Assembly (NCBI GenBank): GCA_948567375.1
Contig: OX419760.1
Span: 2,356,001-2,420,000, forward strand
Length of the DNA: 64,000 nt
Source: Lunularia cruciata
Taxonomy: Eukaryota; Streptophyta; Marchantiopsida; Lunulariales; Lunulariaceae
Reading direction: 5' to 3'
The notes below the pieces were generated by a model, which ran no database searches, was not told where the DNA came from, and saw only the letters and a program-made list of their open reading frames with translations. Each line of letters starts with the position of its first letter. The stretch's first letter is position 1. Both the position numbers and the translations under genes were made by a program. This document shows positions 53,658 through 64,000 of the stretch, piece after piece.

Positions 53658-55014
53658 GAATAATCTCATAAGCATATGGTCTTATCTTGATCCAATAACT
53701 AAGTCAAGGATTCCTTTACATGGGCTATCCTTGGACTATAGAAAAATTCAAACAAAAAAGGCTAATAGACCAAGAGTTCTCAATTCTTTCCTCAAAGCCA
53801 AACAACTAGAAATAATACAAAGTCAATACATTAGCATCAAAAATAGTGATGCTCACTCTTTCAACTTCCTCTTAAGTAAAGTCACTTTAATCTTAACAAT
53901 GACTAATTTTTGGTAATAATGATTAATATAAAAGCTTGGTTAAACTCCATATAAACAATATCTTCAACTACTTGCAATACTAAAATAAATAGTCCCATAG
54001 ACCATCATGCACCAATGGGTGTTTATAATATTGATTTTGGGAGTAGTCTACACTGGCATACTCACTCTAGCAAAGTTTGTGGAAGACCACTCACTTTTAG
54101 CACAAGCATTATTTGGGAGGTATTTTATTTGCCAAGGGAGAGACAAGAGGAGGACAACAATTCCTTAGAGTTTGATTGAGGATTGGTTCCAATTAGAGAT
54201 TGGATTACTATGAGATATTTGGTGAGATAGTGCACATATTTAGCATTTAGGCCATTTTTCTAAATGATTTTTTCTCTTCTCATCTTGGCTAGGAGACCAA
54301 AGGTGGTACATAGGAATATTATTTTGGTAATGAAGACTAAGATGGCCAAATCTACTTTGGAGGATTATGATTGGGCAGAGATAATGCTACAAGCTATTGA
54401 AGATAAGTTGGTTTTTTTACATGTGCAACTTCACCATCTAGATGGTTGTCATATCAAGGTGAAATTTCTAGGATAATTTCTCACCTATTTTTTCATGGAG
54501 AGGGGGTTCATTGGGAAGAGCAAGGTGGTATACAACAATGTGGGAGAAGAGTAAGAAGTCTTCTTGCAAGATGTAGTGGATGGAGATGATAAAGATAAGG
54601 AGCATGTAGAGGAAGATGAATGCGCACTTAATTTTAGCTTAGCCTAAAAAAATGTTTTGTTTTCTTGGCATTTACCAAACTTCTGTTTACTCATAATAAA
54701 ATATAATTTTTAGATGATTGTTGCTTTTGACTCAACATCTTGATGTTTTAATTCCTATGCTTGTTTTGTGCATAGGTTACCATCCCAAGGTTGATCATAT
54801 AGAGGATGTTGGTTGTGATAGTGGAGTAGTGAGTCCCTATATTTACCATGTAGAGGACCTTTTATAAGATGAAGTAGTAGAAGGAGAGTTACATACACTT
54901 CATAGAGTCATAATAGAGCATGAGAAGGAGCCACCATCCTTCTTGGGTGAAGAGAGTGAGGTAGGAGAGAGGGAGCACCTTCTTCTTGGGAGAGAGACTA
55001 GACTACTTAAGTGA

Positions 55015-55225
55015 GATGCATTTCAAGTCTAGAGAGAGTATTAAACTTGAGAGATTGGAGAAATTAGATAAGCTTATGATAGAGAGAGATTCCAAGATCA
55101 AGGAGACTACTATACTTGAGAGATTGGTAGAGTTAGATATGCTTGTGATAGAGAAGGAGATGCATTTCAAGACCAATGAGAGTACTTGATGTGAGAGATT
55201 GATGAAGCTAGATAGGCTTGTATCA
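55015..55225 (+). repeat. About 71-bp tandem repeat, three units
   Basis: Units begin near 55015, 55088 and 55158, each with ACTTGAGAGATTGG-like and AGATAAGCTTATGATAGAGA-like parts. Two units lie in an open frame (54986-55189) whose product repeats LERLEKLDKLMIE-like heptads, a coiled-coil-like pattern. The third unit has a stop. A decayed coding repeat is possible. Confidence 0.7.
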
Positions 55226-58200
55226 AGAGTTGATTGTTGAGGCACATCAAATTCACAAGTTATTTTACACACAAGAGTTTAGGCATTCTATGGAGACTTT
55301 CGAGAGGACCAAAGCTGAACGAGTGGAGACCTAGAGCAATCTAGACAAGGTGAGGATTGGACTAGAGGAAGCTTATGGTGCATATGGGAATGCAAGACAA
55401 TTAGTACAAAAGGTCACTTGGGTGTCTCATACTAGTGGAATAGAGGTTAGGAGATACCCTATAGGTTTGCAATGCATATGGAGATTTAGACTGAAAGTTT
55501 ACAGAGGGTCACTTTGGAGTCTTAAACTAGTGGGATAGAGATGCACTCTTAGGAGACTCCACATGTTGGTATAAAGACTCATACTTAAGCTACATAAACA
55601 AGGCTCACTTAGATAGGAGTGCAAGAGATTCAAACTCAAGCAATAAAAATGAGTTTGACCCCAATTGGAAGACTTAAGGAGGATCTGAATGTGTGGATAG
55701 GTGATATGGATCTTATTCCATGGAGACCATGTGTTCCAAATGATCTGCCATCCCTACTTTGTTTCAATGGCACTATTGAGGAGTTTGGGTGGCTTCAAGA
55801 GAAAAGATGGCTTCCAGAGATGAGGTTTCTAGGCTTAGAGATTTGGGAGAGAGGATGAACATATTGAGAGAGACTTCATTCCTTGTATGATGTATGTTGG
55901 AGATTCAAGGATGAACATTCTAATTTTGATATTGTTGTCTAGCCAATATTAGGTGGGCTAGATATCCTCTTTTTTGTAGTACGGGACAACAATGGGGCAT
56001 GGATAGAGCTTATATAGAGCAAGTTGTACTATCTGATATATCCCCTAGCCTAAAGTTAGTGAGTTTGTGGAGTATTGTGGAGGTTTAGTTGTTAGGAATA
56101 TTCTTAACAACCCTAAAAAATTGTTCAAGATAGGATAAGAATGCATCTCAAGGTTGTTCTTTTTACACTTTTAATTCTGAAGCTCAATCCATTTGATGAA
56201 GTATAGGGATGAGTTATCTACACCTATTTTTAGTAAACATCCTCTATCATACACCATATATGTTTCAGGAATCTTGGTAGTCACCACCCGCTTGGAATCC
56301 AACTTCTAACCAAGATATGCATTTCTAAGCAATGAAACTCTTAGAGAGTTTATTACCAGAAGGGAGACTTTGATTATCCTTTGTTGTGCTCAAAAAGGTC
56401 TAGGTTAGGCTTACAATGACTTGAGACCAATACACTTGTACCAAATAATCTGAACATGCACACAAACTCCCTTCAACACATATACACTTAATTAAAGAAT
56501 CCATCTTTACTTTGGTCCTCTAGCTCTTACACTCTTGACCTTCCCTAATCAGCTCAGATCATCTAATAGACACTAGTCAAAAAAACCCACACATCTCCTT
56601 TGGTTCAAAGATACCTCATACAATGTTACCAAATGTGAGGACTTCCTCCAATTCTATGTTGCGCTCATTATCCCATCCACATGATCCTCATATCAATCGA
56701 AGACCTTGGCCCAAAATATAGACCAAACTACTATCTACTCTCCTTCTCTCTCAATTCCAAGATTGTGTTACTAGGTTGAGTTTTGGTTGGGGACCAATTT
56801 TTTTGCTAAACCCAAAGCACGCTATAGCAACCCAATCAGCCTCTTTTGGTAAAAATTTCTTTTCTTTTCTTTCTTTCTTTGTTGTATAATAGTATTTTGT
56901 GAAGATTAGTGTTAGGAAATAGGATTCAAAGGTTTTATATTTTTCAAACAAGGAAAACCAAAGCAACAAAGGAAGAACAAGTATGAAGACATTGGGCTCA
57001 ACACATTTTTACCCAAGGGTAGAATGATGACTTCTATCACAATCCCAATCATGGTCAAGGATCATGGATGAATGGAATCACCGGGTTGGGACTTTTTTCA
57101 AGAGGAAGGATGTCTTGATACCCTTGGTTTGGTACACCATTGGCCATGAACACCCATAGTCCCAATCCCATTGGTTGTGTTCAACCTTCATTTATGTCAC
57201 ACCTTTGACTATGATCTTTCTTGGCCATGTAAGTAGGCAACCAAAAGGATTGTTATCCACATCAATAGATACACATGTGAAGGAGTGCCACTTGTAACAA
57301 AGAACTGATTTTGGTAACCATTCATCTTCTTGGCAATTTTCACATGTGGGAAAATGAAGTGCTACCATAATTACCTACCAAATTGTTCAGTCATCAACAA
57401 TGTGATATAAATTCAGGAAGTAAATCAAGAGTAAGGATCAATTATTGCAAACTCAATTTTTCATCAATTTTGAGGAAATCTCACTTTGTCAATATCCATT
57501 CCCAAATTAGGAGAGCAATTGAGTGGGTGGATGATTGGGAACTAAGTGCAGAGAAGTGACAAGCAAACAAGAGTCACTTTTGTTGTGAAGAATTGAGAGC
57601 AACGTTTCACAAAGAAGCAAAAATCTATGCCCAAAGTGACCTTGAGGTCACCACAAGTGGAGAAAAGGGGAACTTATTGTTGAGTTGAGTATGCAAAAAA
57701 CTAAGTGATTGTAGTTTTTGATGTAGAATTGGGAGCTTACACATCTCCAAATAATTTAGGAGATTTGAGAGAGGAGGACCGCAAACACCTTTGACCTATG
57801 AGGAAATGTGTCCACTTGGAAGGTGACACACTGGTAGACAATTCTTTGGGATGCAATTCCACTCCAAGCGCCATGTACCTAGACCAACATTAGCCCAAGC
57901 CAAGTGAGGAGATGACAAACAGGTTTCTAGTCTTGTTCAAAAACAAGAAGACAAACAATGTTTGGGAAGATGAAAGGCTATAACAATCCAACAAGGCTCA
58001 TTGTGGCAACATCAATCATGAAGCTAATTTGATCAACATGAACAACATATATTAATAACTGCCATGCCATATTCTTTTAGTTGTTGCATAAAGGATATCT
58101 TGCAGATTGGACAAGGATGTTCCACCAATGGGTCAAGGAGTTGGCTAAGACTTTGCAGATGAGTCGGAGTTCCACCTTGTTCTCTCCATTCATGTTTCAT

Positions 58201-61200
58201 CTCTACATGGAGATGAAATTATTGATGAGAGAGGAGAAGAGGATATTCTTTGTCCACCACTTCCCAATGGATTATCATCAATCATAACCCAATATCTCTT
58301 TTGTTTTGACTTTTGAGGTAGGAACTCATCTTTTGTCCTTGTGGCTATTGCTAATAGAGTAACTCCTTCACCTTCATGAATCCTTGGAGCATCTTCATGA
58401 ATTATTGGAACATACTTTGAATTAGCTCAACTCTACTCTTCAAAACCATGAAAATAGTCATCTTGTTGCCCTTGAGTACTTGATATAGTAAAAGTAAATG
58501 GAATTGAATCCTCTACAAATTCTTCCTCCTTGCTGGATTGAAGTTTCCTCTATTATCTCCATCAGGCCCTATCTCATCCAAGATATGAACCTTGTCATCC
58601 ATACTAATATTGAGGAGTGCAAGGAGAGATATATTTGCTCTTCCTCTAAATATTAAATCTACTTTTTCAAAGTAAGGACATAGATGATTTAATTGATTAT
58701 CTATTGTTCTACATCCTTGTTTATGGTCTTTGTTTATAAGACTTTTCCCTATAAAAACTATTCTTCCATTCTCTTGCATCCTTATAAGATTTCATATAAG
58801 ATGCATAGTTTTTGTATAGTTTGTCTCTTGTTATTGAGGGAGAAGTCTCTCCCATACCACACAAGATAAGTGGCTATGTAACTAAAATTTGTTACCTTCT
58901 TACCCAATTTTTTACAATTGACACCATGAATTTGATTGAAATGCTTTGGATCTTCCAAGTAATCTAATAATTATGCATAATGATGAATCATTTTGAACCT
59001 ATATTCCTTGCACTTTATGTTGTTGCTTGCATTAGGTACCATTGACACAATTCCCAAAATCTCTTGGAATCTTGGGGATGAAATTGGAAATGGACTCCCC
59101 ATAAGGACAAATAAAAGGAGAGAAGGAATGAGGAAGTGAAATAGAACCTTCTTCCATAGAAGTGATATTTGGAGCTATAATTGGAGAATGAAGATCCTCC
59201 ATAATTTCATGAGTTTGTAATTCTTAGAGTTGGTAGCACTCTGCCTTTGTTTGGCACACAAGAGATTAGGTTTGGTAGTTGTTAATTTCAACAAAGGAAT
59301 TAAACTCTCATCTGAATCACTTTTACTCTCGTCCAACATAGGAATATCATCAAATTGTTTTGAAATTGAACAAATTGACTAGAACGGAAGGGAGAATTTT
59401 CAAATTTTTGTTCTTCTTGTTTCTCATTTCTGTATGGGTTATTTTTCTTCATATCCATGGTGGCACTTCTTGAATTTGTTTACCATGACAATCTCTCTTC
59501 TTTGTATGCGTGGCACCTTTTGTATAGTTATTTCCTTGACAATTTGTACTCTTATTACCTGATCTTATTGTAGTAACTTCCACATGTATTGATTGATTCT
59601 ACTAATGCATTGAATGATTCCACTTGTTAAAAATTACGTAGAAGTGCTTTGTTTTCAGAAGAATTTTTTTATGAGTACTTACAAATTTCTTTATGGATGT
59701 CGGTCCATTGTCCATAAAAATTTATTAATTCCTAATTTGATACCCTATTATGATAGTAAGGAAGGATAAGAAATGGGTAGGATAAGAAGTGGTACTACAT
59801 CTATGGTTCTAGATAAAGTGTAGGGAATTCAGATAGATTGCACTATATGTGCCCTGGTGTTAACACCTAGAGCACACCTTCACTATATAATATAATAGGA
59901 CAAAAATGAAAATAATAGTACAACAAAAAAAAATCATAAAGATTTTGATGTAGTTAAGCATACCTCTGATTATGAATAAATAAGTAAGATAGTAAAAAAT
60001 TATTATGAACAAGAATGTATTTAAGACTTGCAAGAAATAATAAAGTATATCTTATAAATGAAATGGAATAAAGCAAGCAAAAAATCAATCATTTATTGAA
60101 TAAGAACAACTCAAGAGTTTGTATTTGAAAAAAAAATTATAGCAAGCACGGAAACCAAAAGGCTATGAGAAAATATGGCTTAAGCTTGAAGCTTAGAATA
60201 AGATACCTTTATAATCTAAGGAAATTGGATTTTTGTAGTGGAAGATAATGCATACGAAAGAAAGAGATCACTAGATGGACTTCCAAGAACTCTAACTTTC
60301 TCATTGTAATTGAAAGTTTCTCATGCAAAATGGGCTTCAAGACCTCTTAAAGTATAAGACTAATGTGCAACCCAAAAAAAAATTTCATCCCTTATAGAAA
60401 AATGAAAAATATGTTTACTTTTTTATCTTAAGGATTGCATTTTATATTTTTGAGTGATAAAATATAAGATTAAAATTTCTAACTAAAATTTTAAACTCTT
60501 AAACTATTGAACATAATGTAGATAAACTTATGTTGGTTCAAAGTTGTTAATGCTTAATTAACTACTTTGAGCCAACTTGTTATTTCAAAATTTGAAATTG
60601 GAAGTTTAGAATCCATGAACCTCAATAAACACAAACTCAGACATTTTCTGTGATTTTAAAATCTTATTGTTCAAAAAATAATTGAAATTTTTTACAACAT
60701 CATTTTTTACAACATTAATTCTATTTTGTTTTGTGTTCTTTGTTTAACAAGGGATCAATTTTCTTCTTTGATCATACTTTGGCAAATTTTTTATGGCATT
60801 AAGTCAACTCTACTGTGCAATCATCTACCACCACTAAAGATTTTACACAATTTGTATTTGCCAAGAGCACTTTCCAAGTAGATCATTTGGATGAGGCCTT
60901 GTTTGCCATAATTTCCTTCCCTTTCTCAAAGAAAAGGAGCAATGGCTTCCCATCAATTCTCTTCCTTCCACTTTTAAATGATACTAATATATTGAGCTCT
61001 TAAGAGAATAGAGTTAAAACTTTATTCACCTTCAAGTTAGCCTAGAGAGCTTTGGTCTTGGAAATGTCAAGCTTGGCATTCATGAGCAGTCTAGTTCTAA
61101 TTTCTAAGAGGCTTGACAATTTAAGTTTTTGAGCTAACAAATTTTTAGATCTTGTATGCTTGACACCTTAGTTTAGACCTATTGCTTATGCTCATCTACT

Positions 61201-62853
61201 TCCTCATTTTGGAAATACACAAAGAGCTTATAATTAGATGTTATGTACCTAGAGCTCTTATTTGGCAAGTACAATCCCACCCACACTCTTACTTCCTCTT
61301 AACATATATATATATATATATATATGTTTTGTGCATCACATCTGCTCTACTTTACTCCCACAACTGTCAAGGGAGTGATGCAACTTTTAGATCACTATTC
61401 TTATAAGCATAGGAGGTGTGATCTCACCCAAAAAAATGATCATAATGCCATTAGCTTTTTACTAGGAAATCATGCTTTAATGCCCTTTTTATTGATAAGT
61501 AGATTCCTAAAAAAAGATCATGTCTTTCTAATAGAATCTATTAGGATAATAGAATCTAGGATCTATTGTTTATCATAATATGCATGGCACTCTCTAAATT
61601 CAAAGATTTCTTATCTTTAAGCTATAGGAATATTCAAGTAGATCTTAGAAAGAATGCATATTCTCACTCTTATCAACATCCTCATTAGTTTGTGATAGGG
61701 CTAAGATTCTTCTTTTAGTGGTAGAGGTTCAAAGATTAGCTCTAAGCTTCTCTTTCAAGGTTTTCTATTCTTCATTTGAGTAGGTCACAACAACTTTTGG
61801 TCTAACAACATGCTCACTAATACTTTGGTAAGGTTAGTATTTCCTCTTGTGGAATTAGGTCTTGTGGAGGGTGGTTTTATGCTTTGGCTTTGATTAAGAA
61901 GTTGATATATGGCACTCTGTTTTATATATCCAATATTTCTAGGTGTATTAGATATTGTGTTTGTAGATTTCTAGATGATACATAGAGCATACATATCTTA
62001 TGATGTGTTTTGGTTCAAGAGCACAATAAATTCAATGGAAATACAATAGTCTAGATTGTATAGTCCACAGATCTTAGGTAAAAATCAAGAGTACACTAAA
62101 TTCAATATACCATTGGAAATACAAGAATGTAGATCTTATGAACAACATGGTCTTAGGTACAGATGGAGCTATAGTTAGACTTGCTTGATCTATTTCTTAG
62201 GAGTGGAAGGTAAACATAATAAATTCAATGTACCGTTAGAAAAACAATAATATAGATCTTATGATTCACATGGTCTTAGTTAGAGATTGAGTGGTAGTTA
62301 GACTTGCTTGATCTACATCCTAGGAGGGTAAAGGTAAACATAGTAACTTTCTTTGATAGGAGAAACATAATGTTGATTCTGATACCTGATGCTTGTTTTG
62401 CTCATTGCAAACTCCTAATGAGCAAAATCTTTGACATGAGCAACCATACATGTAGAAAAATTGGTAAGCATTGCTATTAAGGGCAAGAAGGACCATTGTA
62501 TACTACAATTAGATTCTTATGCTTGTTTTATACTTAATAATGGAAATTGAATAAGCATTTTTACCAAAATTTTATTAGTCTTTTTGAAAGGCAATATAAG
62601 GATCTTTGTAGAAGAGAAGAATTATGGTACTTGATCTACTACATTCCCTTTGAGAGTAACAAAGAAAGAAAGTCATCATCACATTCCACACATTAGGGGG
62701 TTTCAAAATTGTGATTTTTGCTTCTATAGAAATCCCATAAATTATTGGTAAAATTACCAAAATATCCCTCTAAAGTGTGGATATTACAAAAATACCTCTT
62801 AATTTCAGGAGTGCCACAAATAACCCTACTTCATACCCACTTGGTACATTGTT
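55226..62853. other. Long AT-rich stretch without recognisable genes
   Basis: No coding frame can be supported. A minus-strand frame at 58513-58779 (88 codons, with NQLNHLCPYFEKVDLIFRGR) is the least random-looking piece and faintly resembles Myb/SANT-like proteins that accompany transposons, but I cannot support that. Degenerate local repeats occur (GGTCACTTGGGTGTC.. near 55410 and GGGTCACTTTGGAGTC near 55505; TAGATCTTATGA.. near 62130 and 62255). Confidence 0.45.
61303..61326. repeat. (TA)n microsatellite
   Basis: About 12 TA units. Confidence 0.95.
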
Positions 62854-63514
62854 GTGCGTATATACATCGCTACACAACATACATTGCTGTCAACATCATA
62901 CACTATAGAAGCACAACTCACACATAAGTCATACATAGACTCTAAAGTGCCACAATAATCAGATTGCTTACCACTCTCAACTCAACTCAACTCAGATCAG
63001 TACTTGATCTGTCACTCTATAAACTGCCAACAAATGGGCACTGATTATAGTCAAGCCACACCCACTCAAGCATAGAGAATCCAGGTGATGCTCGCCGGCC
63101 TTTGTCCACCATAGCCAGGAACTCGAAGGCTCAACATCAGAGAAGTGAGCTCTCTGGAGCTCACTTTGAAACTATACATCCCTGGACTCGAGCTAGCACT
63201 GGAACCCTAACGGTCCTACTGACGGCACACTCAACGGTGCAAACGGTGCAAAGTGACGGTGGGCTCCACCGTGAAGTCAGTACCCCAAACACCAAATCAG
63301 ACTGTGGGAAAGTAGTCCTTGAGAAACTACTAGAATAACTCTAACTACTATCACTGGAACTCCAGTGTCCAAGCAGCTAGATGCGGAACTAAAAATGGTG
63401 TGATAGCTGTCGTGGGTATATACTTCGCTACACAACATACATCACTGTCAACATCATACACTATAGAAGCACAACTCACACATAAGTCATACATAGACTC
63501 TAAAGTGCCACAAT
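62854..63514 (-). mobile_element. 103-bp direct-repeat pair, LTR-like
   Basis: 62854-62956 and 63412-63514 are nearly identical (few differences), about 560 bp apart. On the minus strand each begins TGTGGCACTTTAGAGTC. The copy at 63512 directly follows a polypurine-like CTAGGGGGGCGAT and the end of a Ty3/gypsy ORF, so it looks like the start of that element's 3' LTR. The second copy may be an internal LTR repeat or a small terminal-repeat element. Between them is a TATA-like TTTATAGAG (minus strand, near 63020). Confidence 0.55.
63143..63166. repeat. 10-bp perfect inverted repeat
   Basis: AAGTGAGCTC and GAGCTCACTT around TCTG, between the two LTR-like direct repeats. Confidence 0.9.
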
Positions 63515-63681
63515 CGCCCCCCTAGTTGGCGGTTAGGTTCCTCTAACTCTAGATAGCCATCTACTCTAAGTATATGGTATACCCTCTAATGGGCAAAGAT
63601 CAGGAGGCCGGGTGCTATGGAGCCCCATTGTTAGTCGCTTGTCTGCAATCTATACCATACAAAGAATGAACTAGCTATAGG

Positions 63682-64000
63682 TCAAGTACATCTAGGACAT
63701 AACCACTGTCCTTGAGGAACCACCGTGAGGGGAGGAGTCATACATGCCATATGCCATCCTCTCGAACAGCTATCACACACCAACATAGTGGCAGCTCCAC
63801 CAAAAGAGCCACATAACATACACCTCAAGCCTGCACGTACAAGTGCCAAGCTTGGGTCCATAGTACCATCAATGTTTGGGAGGTGGCATGGCGCACAATT
63901 GCGCACATGATCCTTCCAAACAACACCATCACGTCCTTCTAACACAAGGACTCCAGATGGCAAAACCTCATGCACTCTCAAGATAGTGCAGCCTATAGAA
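63682..64000 (-). CDS. 3' end of Ty3/gypsy polyprotein with C-terminal PHD finger (partial)
   Basis: Open from the right window edge to the stop at 63682. It begins with the integrase C-terminal tail (ILRVHEVLPSGVLVLEGRDG, then NCAPCHLPNID) and continues without a stop into a PHD zinc finger. Its eight ligands are visible: CMLC, CDSC, GWHMAC and CPRC, i.e. C4HC3, around the residues ATMLVC and TPPL. PHD fingers usually bind histone H3 tails, so this may steer integration to chromatin (inference). A polypurine tract and LTR-like repeat follow downstream on the same strand. The visible part has no stops, so the element may be relatively young. Confidence 0.75.
   Translation of the reverse strand, partial: SIGCTILRVHEVLPSGVLVLEGRDGVVWKDHVRNCAPCHLPNIDGTMDPSLALVRAGLRCMLCGSFGGAATMLVCDSCSRGWHMACMTPPLTVVPQGQWLCPRCT

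Larger units (their letters stand above)
51831..54985. other. Intergenic AT-rich DNA, no gene recognised
   Basis: Short open frames (52101-52286, 53731-53916, 54264-54476) show no recognisable domain. The region contains a tandem duplication, a purine-rich tract and an AT microsatellite listed separately. It may be further transposon debris from the Harbinger relic. Confidence 0.45.

Noticed and set aside
58513-58779. Minus-strand 88-codon frame as a transposon-associated Myb-like protein
   Set aside because: Resemblance is too faint to support, and there are no aligned Trp residues or flanking transposon structure.

Overview
The window reads as nuclear DNA of a plant, probably a non-flowering streptophyte. 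It holds one very large intron-rich gene with the layout of plant spatacsins, embedded in degenerate plant-type transposons (Ty3/gypsy with chromodomain, Ty3/gypsy with a PHD finger, PIF/Harbinger, LTR elements, retroelement reverse transcriptase). I cannot place the organism more closely from sequence alone.

Layout. 1-1930: decayed 3' end of a chromodomain Ty3/gypsy element and its 3' LTR, which carries perfect heat-shock-element arrays upstream of a TATA box. 1931-5162: no recognisable gene; the last part is the presumed promoter and leader of the main gene. 5163-49435 (+): a complete spatacsin (SPG11-type) gene. I assembled 24 exons by joining splice sites at conserved reading frames. All junctions keep frame, and the product is 3,491 residues, from a plant-type N-terminus to the characteristic C-terminal LRKGHGG...P.M end. 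One intron uses a GC donor. 49436-64000: AT-rich intergenic DNA with a Harbinger transposase relic, simple repeats, palindromes, a 103-bp direct-repeat pair and, entering from the right edge on the minus strand, the 3' end of a Ty3/gypsy polyprotein ending in a PHD finger.

The most unusual material lies inside the gene. Introns 4, 10 and 17 are inflated to 8.2, 7.8 and 12.6 kb. They are filled almost entirely with many diverged copies of one non-coding repeat superfamily, every copy I recognised being in the same orientation as the gene, and none recognised outside it in this window. Copies share short hairpins whose stems co-vary between copies while loops or spacing stay fixed: CANNNG-TYCATAG-CNNNTG, CTGR-N7-YCAG, and a terminal ATGAG...CCGTTC-NNN-GAACGG...CTCAT. 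G-T pairs in the first of these stems favour the + strand RNA. The triloop of the terminal hairpin occurs in both orientations (CCA/TGG and TTC/GAA), as if the hairpin inverts. Two overlapping reverse-transcriptase fragments are embedded in the same arrays and are candidates for the mobilising enzyme.

Four solo LTRs of a separate family interrupt the arrays. One carries a 48-bp piece of the flank of a second copy about 400 bp away, in inverted orientation and within its own target-site duplication. This is a trace of flank capture or template switching.
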